Assembly: GCA_031180825.1 (NCBI GenBank)
Contig: JAPSLM010000007.1
Location: 62,001-126,000 of the forward strand
Origin: Paenibacillus sp.
Lineage (GTDB): Bacteria; Bacillota; Bacilli; Paenibacillales; NBRC-103111
DNA: 64,000 bases
Direction of reading: 5' to 3'
Below are positions 36,972 to 45,474 of the stretch, one piece after another. Below the pieces are notes generated by a model. It saw only the letters and a program-made list of their open reading frames with translations, was not told the origin of the DNA and ran no database searches. The position numbers were made by a program, and so were the translations under genes. Numbering within the stretch: position 1 is the stretch's first letter; each line of letters begins with the position of its first letter.

Positions 36972-37552
36972 GCATCCCGGTGCAAAATTTCATCGATGAT
37001 GCCGTAAGCCAACGCTTCCTTCGCATTCATAAAATAATCCCGGTCGGTATCGCGTTCGATCGTATCCAAGGGCTGCCCGGTATGTGCCGCGAGCAGCCCG
37101 TTCAGCTTATCGCGAAGCTTGAGAATTCTTCGGGCGCCGATTTCGATGTCCGAAGCCTGGCCTTGGGCCCCGCCGAGGGGCTGGTGAATCATGATTTCGC
37201 TGCTCGGCAGCGCATAGCGCTTCCCCTTCGTCCCCCCGGACAGAAGAAACGCGCCCATCGACGCCGCTAGTCCGATGCACAACGTGCTCACATCGGGCTT
37301 GACGTGCCGCATCGCATCGTAAATGGCGAGACCTGCCGCAATCGATCCCCCCGGACTGTTGATATAGAGCTTGATCTCTTTCACCGGATCGTCCGCCTCC
37401 AGAAACAGGAGCTGCGCGATGATCGCATTCGCCGCTTCGTCCGTGACCGGTCCGGTCAGAAACACGATCCGGTCCTGAAGCAGTCTGGAATAAATGTCGT
37501 ACGCCCGTTCTCCGCGGCCGGTTTGCTCGACCACGTAAGGAATCAGATGCAT
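36968..37552 (-). CDS. clpP: ATP-dependent Clp protease proteolytic subunit paralogue
   Basis: A 194-residue ClpP with Ser98 in ASMGAF, His123 in MIHQPLGG, and Asp172 in TDRD, the complete catalytic triad. It differs from Bacillus ClpP in the N-terminal processing loop ([20 protein letters not shown] is close) and has a short C terminus. It is the third gene of a MerR operon with no Clp ATPase. That makes it likely an additional paralogue serving a dedicated role. GGAGGCACG lies before the ATG. A housekeeping ClpP gene would be expected elsewhere. Confidence 0.9.
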   Translation of the reverse strand: MHLIPYVVEQTGRGERAYDIYSRLLQDRIVFLTGPVTDEAANAIIAQLLFLEADDPVKEIKLYINSPGGSIAAGLAIYDAMRHVKPDVSTLCIGLAASMGAFLLSGGTKGKRYALPSSEIMIHQPLGGAQGQASDIEIGARRILKLRDKLNGLLAAHTGQPLDTIERDTDRDYFMNAKEALAYGIIDEILHRDA

Positions 37553-37570
37553 AAAACGTGCCTCCTTCGG

Positions 37571-38113
37571 TTATCGATGGGTAAAGCTGTAATCGACACG
37601 GTATTTTTTCTCCCATTCCTCGAAATCTCCGCTTCGCTGCCTGACGATCGGCGGGAGGATGACGAATTCGCGCTCCTTTTCGGCGGCTTTGTCTTGAAGC
37701 CTGCACTGCAGCGCCTTTACCCGTTCGACCACCTCCTCGTCGACCGGCCAATCCTCCGCGTCGTCCTCCGCCTTGAACTCCAAGAAAAGGCTTTGAACCG
37801 CACGGATTTCCGTTTCTCCGTCCTTGCATTCCACAACGATCTCAAGTTTCGCCCTGCCGCAAGCGGCCGCCTCCTCGGTATACAGTTCGAGAAATACGTC
37901 GTGATCTTCCGGCGAATCTCCGAGCAAAATAACCCCCCGGTCGGTTTCCGGATATCCGTTCAAATTCGGAGTGCGATGCAAGCCCGGGGGCAGGTCCAGC
38001 GTCAACCGGACATCCTTGATGCTCCCGGCATGCGGCAGCTCGAAACGGACCCATAGATGATTCATGCCTTCCTCGTGTTCCATGGCTTGCTTCGCGAGTC
38101 TTGCAGCAATCAT
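37571..38113 (-). CDS. Unknown protein between MerR regulator and ClpP
   Basis: A 180-residue acidic protein. Its first half looks like beta strands (WVRFELPHAGSIKDVRLTLDL, GVILLGDSPEDHDVFLELY), perhaps an Ig-like or C2-like sandwich. The second half is helical. No family recognised. The ATG lies in an ATGA overlap with the merR stop and GGGGAGAACC serves as ribosome site, so it is translationally coupled. It might be an adaptor or substrate of the downstream ClpP, which is an inference from position only. Confidence 0.75.
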   Translation of the reverse strand: MIAARLAKQAMEHEEGMNHLWVRFELPHAGSIKDVRLTLDLPPGLHRTPNLNGYPETDRGVILLGDSPEDHDVFLELYTEEAAACGRAKLEIVVECKDGETEIRAVQSLFLEFKAEDDAEDWPVDEEVVERVKALQCRLQDKAAEKEREFVILPPIVRQRSGDFEEWEKKYRVDYSFTHR

Positions 38114-38529
38114 GGCCGGTTCTCCCCTTTCACGACGTCCGTCACGGCGGCGATAATTTTTCGCTTCAACTCGCCCGAAGCATGCGGCCCCACCGTAATA
38201 TACACATCGTCGCCGATCCGGAATGTTTCGTTCTCCAGCACGCGCTCAGCCCGATACATATCCATGCTCTCGCCGATCCGTCTGATTTCGTCCAACGGCA
38301 GCTCCTTCAATCTTTCCTGAATGCCGGCGAGCGTCTCTCCGGTCTTGGCAAGCGTCAGTACCGCGCGGAAATAATGAAGGTGCTTGTCCGTGTAGACGCG
38401 TTTGTTGCCTGCCAGTTCAAGCGGAGGAACGAGCCCGATCTGGGTATAATAGCGCACGGTCCGGAGGTTGATCCCCGGTTCGTCTTGCTGAAGCAGCTCC
38501 GTGATTTGCTTGGCCGTATAGCCGTTCAT
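38110..38529 (-). CDS. MerR family regulator
   Basis: A 139-residue MerR protein. The HTH and wing read NLRTVRYYTQIGLVPP, followed by the short coiled-coil helix. After the usual segment there is a C-terminal domain (FRIGDDVYITVGPHASGELKRKI) with no Cys cluster, so the ligand is not an obvious metal. The palindrome TTACAG-CTTA-CTGTAA lies 32 bases upstream and is the likely operator. First gene of merR-unknown-clpP. Confidence 0.85.
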   Translation of the reverse strand: MNGYTAKQITELLQQDEPGINLRTVRYYTQIGLVPPLELAGNKRVYTDKHLHYFRAVLTLAKTGETLAGIQERLKELPLDEIRRIGESMDMYRAERVLENETFRIGDDVYITVGPHASGELKRKIIAAVTDVVKGENRP

Positions 38530-38560
38530 CCGGTCACCTCATAACACTTTAGTGATTGTT

Positions 38561-38576
38561 TTACAGCTTACTGTAA
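38561..38576. promoter_or_regulatory. MerR operator candidate
   Basis: TTACAG-CTTA-CTGTAA is a perfect six-base inverted repeat. A further half site CAGTTGACTGTAA follows within nine bases. It lies where a MerR-regulated promoter of the operon would be. Confidence 0.6.
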
Positions 38577-38752
38577 CATATGCAGTTGACTGTAATTATA
38601 TTCGCAAACGCATAAAATAGCAACAGATCATTTGCCGTGACCTGCCCGCAATAAAAAAGCGTACAAGCTCGTGGCCGAGTTCATACGCCAGGCTGCGCAT
38701 CGTTTACATGCCCGATTGTCATTGTCAATCCGCCGGAGGAATGAGATAATGA

Positions 38753-39949
38753 TTGACGTTCCTCATTTTGCTGACGAAAGCGCGGGATCGCACGATGGCT
38801 ATGTCGTATTTTCTATTGTTCTACTTCGTCATTTACATGGGCAATGCCATATACGGGACGTACATTCCCGTTTACTTTCAATCGATCGGCGCGACGCCGA
38901 CCCAGATCGGGGCGCTGCTCAGCGTCGGTCCGTTCGTCGCCGTGCTGGCTCAGCCGCTGTGGGGCGCCGTAGGGGATCGGGCCAAAACGAAAAATGCCGT
39001 CCTCGGCTGGCTGATCGCCGGCAGCGGGGCGATGATTTTGCTGTTCCCCTTCTCCGAAGCGTTCTTGTATTTGCTTGTTGTCGTCTGCTTGTTTACGTTT
39101 TTCCAAACGTCTATCTTCGCCTTGAGCGACGCCATCACGCTGGAAGAATTGGAGAAGCACAAACGCTGGTCGTTCGGCCCGATCCGGCTCGGAGGCACGT
39201 TCGGCTTCGCGGTCATGTCCATTGCCTTCGGCTGGATCGCTAAGGATCATATCGGATATTTGTTTTACGTGTACGCCTTGGTCATGCTGGTATCGCTGCT
39301 GCTGCTGGCAAAGTTCCCCAAGGTATCGGGGTATCAGTCGGCCGGCAACAAAATGCAGGTGTGGATACTATTCAAAAACCGCAAGCTCGTCACCTATCTG
39401 GCGATTAATCTGGTGCTGCAAATTACGATGGGGTATTATTATACGTTTTTCCCGGTCTACTACAAAGAAATGGGCGGGGATAGCGTGCTGCTCGGCTGGT
39501 CGATGGTCATTTCATCCCTGAGCGAAATCCCGTTTCTGCTGTTCGCCTCCAAGATTATGAAGCGCATTCGCATGACGCATATTTTGCTTTTATCGAGTCT
39601 GGCCGCCATGGCCCGCTGGTTTATCTTCTCGTTCACGGATAACCCCTACTGGGTGCTCCCCACCCAGCTGCTGCACGGGCTTATCTTTATCGTGCTGACC
39701 GTCACGATGGCCATGTACATCAACCAGGAAGTGCCGAAGGAGCTTAAGGCCAGCGGCCAGACGCTGAACGGGCTGCTGAATCTGGGACTTGCCCGGATTA
39801 TCGGCAGCTTCCTGGGCGGCTATGCGAGCGAAGCGTACGGCATGCGGCACGTCTTTATGTTCAACGGCTGGGTCGCCGCCGCCTGCGCCGCAGCGATCGT
39901 CATCATCGGTCTCAGGCAAGCCCGCTCGGAGCAGACGCTCGACGCCTGA
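38753..39949 (+). CDS. MFS transporter
   Basis: A 398-residue 12-segment major facilitator permease of the LacY/nucleoside-like MFS_1 branch (IYGTYIPVYFQSIGATPTQIG, then WSFGPIRLGGTFGFAV after segment 4, and LARIIGSFLGGYASEAYG). Substrate not predictable. The start is unclear: the given TTG has GGAGGA twelve bases away, while ATG at 38795 is a second choice without a ribosome site. The best-spaced ATG (38749) is in a different frame. A lost or gained base at the 5' end cannot be excluded. Confidence 0.82.
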   Translation: MTFLILLTKARDRTMAMSYFLLFYFVIYMGNAIYGTYIPVYFQSIGATPTQIGALLSVGPFVAVLAQPLWGAVGDRAKTKNAVLGWLIAGSGAMILLFPFSEAFLYLLVVVCLFTFFQTSIFALSDAITLEELEKHKRWSFGPIRLGGTFGFAVMSIAFGWIAKDHIGYLFYVYALVMLVSLLLLAKFPKVSGYQSAGNKMQVWILFKNRKLVTYLAINLVLQITMGYYYTFFPVYYKEMGGDSVLLGWSMVISSLSEIPFLLFASKIMKRIRMTHILLLSSLAAMARWFIFSFTDNPYWVLPTQLLHGLIFIVLTVTMAMYINQEVPKELKASGQTLNGLLNLGLARIIGSFLGGYASEAYGMRHVFMFNGWVAAACAAAIVIIGLRQARSEQTLDA

Positions 39950-39953
39950 CGCA

Positions 39954-40853
39954 TTATCCTTGTCCTCTCCAGTCCTGTCCGGACGCCGCTTCGCGCCAAC
40001 GGCTGCGAATCGCTTGCAGCTGAGCTTCCGGCAGGACGCCTTTCCCCGCCAGTTCCGCGTTCCGCACCCAGCGATCCGGGTTCGCCGTGCCGACAATGGC
40101 CGTGCTCACCCCCGGAATACTCAGCGTGAACCGCAAAGCGATTCCGACCGAATGCTCCAAGTCCTCTTGCAGAAAATCGTAACGAAGCCGCTGTAACCGC
40201 TCCCAATATGGTTCATGGTAAGCCGAAACGGGCTTCTCGCCGGTCCGCCAAGCCACATTCGCGAGCGGTCTTTTGGCAATGACGCCGATCCCCCGCCGGG
40301 CAGCTTCGGGTATGGTGAGGTCTACCGCTTCCTGATCCGCAATGTTGACCGACGTTTGCAGCGTATCGAACGCACCGCAGCGGATCGCATAGAGCGCCGC
40401 CTCGCGGTCGCCGCTGTAGCCGATGTAGCGTGCTTTCCCCGCCTCGCGCGCACGCTGAAGCACCTCGATGACGTCCCCCTGCTTCAACAATGGTTCCGAA
40501 CAGCCGTGCAGCTGAATCAAGTCGATGTAATCCGTCTTCAGCCGCTTCAAGCTGCGCTCGATGCTTTGGGCAAGCAGATCCGGGTCCCAATCCGGAATGG
40601 CTAAGCCGGAGGCATGCCCGCATTTCGTGAACAAATAATAGTCGTTCCGGCGGTGACCGACCGCTCGCCCGATCAGCTCCTCGCTGCTTTTGTAGCATTC
40701 CGCCGTATCGATCACATTCAGCCCCGCATCCAGCGCCGCATCAAGCAATCGCTCCACCGTCGATACGGAGGCGCTCTCATATCCGATCTCCGCTCCGCCG
40801 AATCCAAGCATACTTACCTGCATGTCCGTATTTCCCAACGGTCGTCTTTCCAT
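39954..40853 (-). CDS. Aldo/keto reductase
   Basis: A 299-residue NADPH-dependent oxidoreductase with a TIM barrel. The family signature GFGGAEIG at the N terminus, Asp/Tyr/Lys/His catalytic residues within VIDTAECYKSSEELIGRA and LFTKCGHASG, and the Gly-rich IGYSGDREAA segment are visible. AAGGAGTGACG precedes the ATG. Convergent with the MFS gene. Substrate unknown. Confidence 0.88.
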   Translation of the reverse strand: MERRPLGNTDMQVSMLGFGGAEIGYESASVSTVERLLDAALDAGLNVIDTAECYKSSEELIGRAVGHRRNDYYLFTKCGHASGLAIPDWDPDLLAQSIERSLKRLKTDYIDLIQLHGCSEPLLKQGDVIEVLQRAREAGKARYIGYSGDREAALYAIRCGAFDTLQTSVNIADQEAVDLTIPEAARRGIGVIAKRPLANVAWRTGEKPVSAYHEPYWERLQRLRYDFLQEDLEHSVGIALRFTLSIPGVSTAIVGTANPDRWVRNAELAGKGVLPEAQLQAIRSRWREAASGQDWRGQG

Positions 40854-40941
40854 AGCTTGTCGTCACTCCTTCGCTTCGGATCAACTTTATATTAACAAAT
40901 ATTTACTTCTTTGTAATCTGCAAGCGGGCGCGAATAACAAA

Positions 40942-40971
40942 AAGCCGGCTGACCAACGGTCAACCCGGCTT
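40942..40971 (-). terminator. Terminator after rarD
   Basis: AAGCCGGcTGACC pairs with GGTCAacCCGGCTT, followed by TTTTTG on the minus strand. Confidence 0.88.
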
Positions 40972-40980
40972 CCAAAAAGC

Positions 40981-41880
40981 TCATCCCTTCTGTGCCCCGG
41001 TACCTGCAGCACGCATTTCAAGCCTGCCTTTCAGCGAGCTCAGCGTGAACAGCAGCAGTGCGCTCCAGATCAGGCAGAAGCTGACCAGGTGCATGGTCGT
41101 AAACGGCTCGTCGTATAATGCGACGCCTAGGATGAGGCTAATGGTCGGCGCCAAATATTGCAGGAATCCGACGGTCGTCAGCGACAGCCTTTGAGCGGCT
41201 TGGGCAAACCACAGCAGCGGCATCGCCGTGGCCACGCCCGACAGCGCCAGCAGCAGCTGGTAGCCCGCGCTTAGCGACGATGTCGTCGATTGGCCTGTCA
41301 TGCCGACGACAAGCAGATAAACGGCGGCCGCCGGCAGCACGACGATCGTTTCCCCGGCGAGGCTAACCATCGGCTCGAGGTGCATTTTCTTTTTGACGAG
41401 CCCGTATACTCCGAAGCTCAGCGCCAGAGCCAACGATACCCAAGGAACCGATCCGTAGCTAAAAGTAAGTATGGCTACGCCGGCCGTGGCAAGCGCCATG
41501 GCCATCCACTGAACGGCGCGGAGCCTTTCGCCCAAGAAGCAAACCCCTAGCAGCACGCTGATCAGCGGGTTGATGTAATAGCCCAGACTCGTTTCGACCA
41601 CGCGGTCGTGGTTGACGGCCCAGATGTAGATCAGCCAGTTGAGGCTGATCAGCAGGGAGCAGCCTATCATCGGCAGAACGTTTTTGCGCTCGGAAAAAGC
41701 GCTCTTTAGCGCCTTCCAACGGCCGCCGACCAACAAAACCAGCGCAACGAATACGAAGGACCACACCACGCGGTGACCTAATATTTCTCCTGACGATACG
41801 GAAATAAAGGTTTTCCAAAACAACGGCAAAAGGCCCCAGGCAAGGTAAGCCAGCAGCCCGTAACCAATCCCGGCATTCAC
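40981..41880 (-). CDS. rarD: EamA family transporter RarD
   Basis: A 299-residue ten-segment protein of the RarD branch (GYGLLAYLAWGLLPLFWK, ILGHRVVWSFVF, and LNWLIYIWAVNHDRVVETSLGYYINPL, cut here into key pieces). It would be an exporter of unclear substrate; the chloramphenicol link of the name is old and weak. The GTG at 41878-41880 has GAAGGTGAGA before it. The open frame to 41958 lacks similarity. Confidence 0.9.
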   Translation of the reverse strand: MNAGIGYGLLAYLAWGLLPLFWKTFISVSSGEILGHRVVWSFVFVALVLLVGGRWKALKSAFSERKNVLPMIGCSLLISLNWLIYIWAVNHDRVVETSLGYYINPLISVLLGVCFLGERLRAVQWMAMALATAGVAILTFSYGSVPWVSLALALSFGVYGLVKKKMHLEPMVSLAGETIVVLPAAAVYLLVVGMTGQSTTSSLSAGYQLLLALSGVATAMPLLWFAQAAQRLSLTTVGFLQYLAPTISLILGVALYDEPFTTMHLVSFCLIWSALLLFTLSSLKGRLEMRAAGTGAQKG

Positions 41881-41984
41881 GTCTCTCTCACCTTCTCTAT
41901 TTCTATTATTCGGAACGATTAAAAAAACTATTGTACTCCTGATCCGAATATCTGGCAAGCTCGACCTGATGAACGGCGCGCTTG

Positions 41985-42128
41985 TTACCGGGACTGCTTG
42001 CGGATACGGCTATCAATAAAATAACACAACGCAATGCAGACGAAAGCGACCGCCAACAATGGCAAAACCGCTCCGAATAAATCCATGGAAAGAAATCCGG
42101 ATATCGTGTGAATGAATGTTGCAATCAT
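41985..42128 (-). CDS. 47-residue membrane protein
   Basis: A small single-span membrane protein, MIATFIHTISGFLSM followed by a hydrophobic stretch of about 25 residues and a basic end IDSRIRKQSR (positive-inside). AAAAAAGGAGATG precedes the ATG at the right distance. The upstream extension is not coding. No family recognised. Confidence 0.72.
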   Translation of the reverse strand: MIATFIHTISGFLSMDLFGAVLPLLAVAFVCIALCYFIDSRIRKQSR

Positions 42129-42296
42129 CCGATCATCTCCTTTTTTACTTAGGTTCCGGCATCGGTTATTAGCTGCTTGCGCAGCTTTAAGAAGCCTATG
42201 GAAGTGATTATAACGAAAATTCAAGTTATTGGAAACAAAAAAAAGAAAACCCTCCGCCTCCTTCCAAATTGAGAGGCAAGTCTCCTCTTCCTTGCT

Positions 42297-42862
42297 CTAG
42301 CCAAACACGTCCGTTACAAGCGAAAGGGTTAAGAACAAACCCATTATGCCGCCCGCCGCAACGGCCCATCCTCGACAGCTTTGTTCCGCCTCCGACGTAA
42401 CCGACCGGTAATACAGCACGGCCCCGGTCAAAACCAGTGCGAACTCCAGCGCGATACTGACCGCCGGGAGCTGCCATAAGCCAAAGCCGAGCAGCGGAAA
42501 GCCGCCTGCATTCGCAGGAAAAAGAGGCATATCGGCCCGGTGGGCGAGCAAATCGAGCAGCCAGTGGCTGAATACGAGGGAACCGATCGCCACGCCTCCC
42601 CTTCTCCCCACAGCTTTCCGGTTCCCCAACCGGCAACAAACGCAAGCAGCAGGGCGCCGGCCAGGGAGTGCGTATAGTCCGCGTGAATCAGGCTTCCTCC
42701 ATAGCCTTCGCCCGCCACAGGCTCCAGCGTCTCCGCGCCCGATAATAAAAGAGGCACAAAGATCACGTCCAACAGCTGCGTACTCAGCATCAGCGCCCAC
42801 AGCGGAACCTTTGGGGCCTTGGCCTTCACGGCTGTGACTAGTCCGAAATGTCCTGCGAACAT
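42297..42862 (-). pseudogene. YdjM-like membrane metal-dependent hydrolase, frameshifted
   Basis: The first 85 or so codons from ATG 42862 encode the start of a DUF457/YdjM-type protein (MFAGHFGLVTAVKAKAP, HADYTHSLAGALLLAF). The matching C-terminal part (IGSLVFSHWLLDLLAHRADMPLFP) is in another frame ending at 42297. The switch falls at a run of four C (42598-42601), where five would restore the frame. The gene is therefore either a recent pseudogene, a phase-variable gene or carries a sequencing error. It is the last gene of the MBL-TetR operon and has GGAGG upstream inside the preceding short ORF. Confidence 0.78.
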
Positions 42863-42865
42863 GAC

Positions 42866-42955
42866 CTAACCCTCCTTTTTCGGGTGCGAGCGTGCTTTGG
42901 CGTCCAGCCACCCGCACCCAAGCGTGAATAAAAGCATAAAGACGATAAAGCTCAT
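42866..42955 (-). CDS. 29-residue membrane peptide gene in the TetR operon
   Basis: A very short gene encoding MSFIVFMLLFTLGCGWLDAK and nine further residues. GGGAGGTAACC lies seven bases before its ATG, and its end overlaps the ribosome site of the following gene (AAGGAGG within its last codons). The hydrophobic N terminus would form one membrane segment with a Cys. It may be real and couples translation of the downstream gene. Nothing is known to me of its function. Confidence 0.6.
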   Translation of the reverse strand: MSFIVFMLLFTLGCGWLDAKARSHPKKEG

Positions 42956-42971
42956 GCCGGTTACCTCCCTC

Positions 42972-43568
42972 TTAATTCGGGTTTGCCTCCGCCTGCGATC
43001 TCCGCTTCATCTCATGCAGACCCGCAAGAAAGGTGTCGACCAGCAGCCGGAAGCTGACGTCGAGATCGAGCGGCAGCCCGAACCCGCCGCGCTGCTCAAG
43101 GGAGGAGAAGCCATGCAGGAGGCTGCGCAGTCCGCGTACGGCATGCAGCGCCGCATCGTCCTTCAGCTCGTACGCCCGCAGCACGCGGACCACGAGATCG
43201 ACCGTTTCGCCGGCCAAGCGGCGCACCTCCGCATCCTGCGGGTCGGGAGCGCGGAGCGTCGCATCGTACAGGCCCGGATGCGCGCGGGCAAACGCCACGT
43301 AGGCTTTGCCCAACTCGCGGACCGCCTCGTCTCCCGAGCGGCCGACAACGGCCTGCGTCATCACGTGCAGAAGCTTCTCCAGGCCGTGGACGGCCAGTTT
43401 GCTGCGCAGCCCGCTTAATCCGTTCACATGGTTATAGAGGGATGGAGACCGAACGTCCAGCTTCTGTGCGAGCGAAGCCAGCGTGACCTCCTCCAGACCG
43501 CGGGTATCGGCAATTTCAACCGCGGCTTGCAGGATCGCAGGCAGATCGAGACCGATTCTTGGCGACAT
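42972..43568 (-). CDS. TetR family regulator with WHG domain
   Basis: A 198-residue repressor. The N-terminal HTH (VTLASLAQKLDVRSPSLYNHVNG) and the C-terminal TetR/WHG domain (LYDATLRAPDPQD, GLRSLLHGFSSLEQRGGFGLPLD, which is the family's signature) are clear. It lies 3 bases downstream of the MBL hydrolase gene. Two 17-base palindromes upstream of that gene are its probable operators, so the operon is self-repressed and opened by an unknown ligand. Confidence 0.88.
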   Translation of the reverse strand: MSPRIGLDLPAILQAAVEIADTRGLEEVTLASLAQKLDVRSPSLYNHVNGLSGLRSKLAVHGLEKLLHVMTQAVVGRSGDEAVRELGKAYVAFARAHPGLYDATLRAPDPQDAEVRRLAGETVDLVVRVLRAYELKDDAALHAVRGLRSLLHGFSSLEQRGGFGLPLDLDVSFRLLVDTFLAGLHEMKRRSQAEANPN

Positions 43569-43571
43569 CGT

Positions 43572-44303
43572 TCACACGCTCCTTTTCGCAACAAGAGGCA
43601 GGTTGCGTTCGGCTGCGGCAATGGCGCGGTTGATCGCTGCTTCAGGCCCGACAAGCATGCTTCCGTGCCCTACGGCCAGCAGCGAAGGCCGATGCTCCCG
43701 CAGCTTGCGGGCGCTCTCCAGCGCAAGCTCCTTGCTCCAGGTAGCCATGGCGGGGAACGGAAACCAAGGCCGGACTTGACCGGACACGGCGATGCCGCCT
43801 CTCGTCTGGAACGCGTCGCCTGCGATCAATGCCCGATTACGGGTATCCAGGAAAGCCATCGAGCCCGGTGTATGTCCCGGAGCCGCCACAGCCAATAACG
43901 AGCCGACCCGGTCGCCGTCCCGAAGCAGCACGTCGGCGCGCGTCCGCACGTTCTTCGGGACGCCGCCGCGGATCGGAGTATCCGTTTCGCCGGGGTCCAG
44001 CGTAACATCGCCCGCCAGCAGTCTCGCATCCCGGACGGAAATATGCACCGGAACGCCGGGCAGCGCTTGCTTCAATTTATCGAGCGCGCCGACATGATCG
44101 TCGTGCGCATGGGTTAAAACAATCCGCGTAACCGGCTTTCCGATCGTTTTTGCCGCTTGAAGGATAGCCTTGGCACTATATGGAAGCGCCGCATCAATCA
44201 ACGTCAAACCGTCATCCTCTTCGACAAAGTAGCAATTCACCGGAAAAAGCCGCGGCATAAACGTCAGTTGGTAAACGGTCCGTTCTTGTTTCATTTGCAT
44301 CAT
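43572..44303 (-). CDS. Metallo-beta-lactamase fold hydrolase
   Basis: A 243-residue MBL-fold enzyme with the zinc motif THAHDDHVGALD, HTPGSMAFL and a DAF near the end (IAGDAFQTRGG). Such proteins hydrolyse lactones, thioesters or glutathione adducts. The best reading is a glyoxalase II-like or lactonase-like enzyme, without specific substrate. First gene of MBL-TetR-29aa-YdjM operon. AAGGAG is eight bases before the ATG. Confidence 0.88.
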   Translation of the reverse strand: MMQMKQERTVYQLTFMPRLFPVNCYFVEEDDGLTLIDAALPYSAKAILQAAKTIGKPVTRIVLTHAHDDHVGALDKLKQALPGVPVHISVRDARLLAGDVTLDPGETDTPIRGGVPKNVRTRADVLLRDGDRVGSLLAVAAPGHTPGSMAFLDTRNRALIAGDAFQTRGGIAVSGQVRPWFPFPAMATWSKELALESARKLREHRPSLLAVGHGSMLVGPEAAINRAIAAAERNLPLVAKRSV

Positions 44304-44315
44304 TATATCGCTCCT

Positions 44316-44365
44316 TAGTTAAATAACTAATATTGTTAGTTTTATATTAACTAATGACATTAGTT
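44316..44365. promoter_or_regulatory. TetR operator cluster
   Basis: AACTAAT-GAC-ATTAGTT (44349-44365) is a perfect seven-base palindrome. AACTAATATTGTTAGTT (44325-44341) is the same with one mismatch. TTAGTTA-AA-TAACTAA (44316-44331) overlaps the second. The two main centres are 24 bases apart, between the promoter area and the MBL gene. Confidence 0.75.
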
Positions 44366-44400
44366 TTTGCAAGCCCATTTTTCAGGCGGATGAAAAAAAC

Positions 44401-44440
44401 AAAAAAAACAGCTACCTCGAAGAGAAGATAACTGTTTTCT
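44401..44440 (-). terminator. Terminator after phosphotransferase gene
   Basis: On the minus strand AACAGTTATCT pairs imperfectly with the later TAGCTGTT and a T run of eight follows. It lies between the convergent-looking end of the APH gene and the TetR operator region. Confidence 0.6.
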
Positions 44441-44556
44441 CCCAGCCTAACCGAATCAAGCCGAGTTTATACGTGCCGCGGACAAGCCTTCCGGTCGCCC
44501 TTTGTCATTGCCCGGGTTAACCAACCGGACGCCCCCTTTCCGCATCTTTGTACTGC

Positions 44557-45438
44557 TTACCTATAAGCTTCGATCCCGTCGCGGAATGCTTCGGGATCGT
44601 CGTTCTCCAACCCGAACAACGCTTCCTGCAGCGCAAACGTCCCTTGATAAAATTTCACCCGCTCCATCAGCGTTTCAATATCCGGATCCAGCTCGATCAT
44701 ACGCTGCAAGAACGGCTCCCCGTAGGAAGCGAGCAGCCCCGCATAATCGACCGCCGGGTCCCCCGGACCGGACGAGCCGAAATCGAGAATGCCGCTAATT
44801 TGCCGCCGCCCCGGATTGTAAAGAATGTTCGAGCCCCCGAAATCGCCATGAACGAGCACCGGCTCTATGTCAAAGTTAGACCCGTTGCCAAGAAAGCTTG
44901 CGAAGTGCCTATCCGTCCATCGCTGCGCTTCCGGGTTCATGTACGGATACAGCTTGTCCCGGATGCGATCGAACAGGTCCGACCATTCGCGGTAACCGTC
45001 ATACTTCGGCCCGCAATCACCCAATGCATCGGCCGGCACAGTGTGCAATTCCTTCAAAAAAGCGGCGAGCTGCCCGGCAATTCCCCGAACCGCGGGAGCA
45101 CCGGCGTTCTCCAGCTCCTTCCACTGTCCGTCAAGCAACGGTTCACCGGGAATTTTCGGGTAGCCGACAAACACGCTGCCGATCCGATCGGATTGGAGGT
45201 TCCATTTCGCCGGGGCCGGAATCGGGATGGACACCCGCTCCTGGACGATGGTCAGAAGACGAACCTCGTAACGAAGCCGCTCGATCCCTTCCGCATATTT
45301 GGGAAATCGGAAAATCCACTCGCCATTGACCAGCAGCACGTCGTTGTTTTGACCGGATTCGATGGCTTCGACCTCATGCATCGGCAGTTCGGGACAATCA
45401 CGCCGAAGCGTTTCCAAATATAAAGCTTTATTTTCCAT
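44557..45438 (-). CDS. Aminoglycoside phosphotransferase-fold (APH) kinase
   Basis: A 293-residue protein of the APH/ChoK superfamily. The catalytic segment is LVHGDFGGSNILYNP (HGDxxxxN, with the catalytic Asp) and the metal DFG is within GILDFGSSGPGDPAVDY. It could phosphorylate an aminoglycoside or macrolide, but the family includes many non-resistance kinases, so a resistance claim is not supported. A methyltransferase gene lies upstream in the same direction with a 36-base gap. Confidence 0.85.
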   Translation of the reverse strand: MENKALYLETLRRDCPELPMHEVEAIESGQNNDVLLVNGEWIFRFPKYAEGIERLRYEVRLLTIVQERVSIPIPAPAKWNLQSDRIGSVFVGYPKIPGEPLLDGQWKELENAGAPAVRGIAGQLAAFLKELHTVPADALGDCGPKYDGYREWSDLFDRIRDKLYPYMNPEAQRWTDRHFASFLGNGSNFDIEPVLVHGDFGGSNILYNPGRRQISGILDFGSSGPGDPAVDYAGLLASYGEPFLQRMIELDPDIETLMERVKFYQGTFALQEALFGLENDDPEAFRDGIEAYR

Positions 45439-45474
45439 ATCAATGGATTCCCGGAACGCAAAAGCTGCGGCCGT

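Noticed and set aside
40981..41880. Chloramphenicol resistance by RarD
   Set aside because: The name is historical and does not show function.
44557..45438. Aminoglycoside resistance gene
   Set aside because: Only the kinase fold is supported. Resistance-specific residues cannot be claimed.
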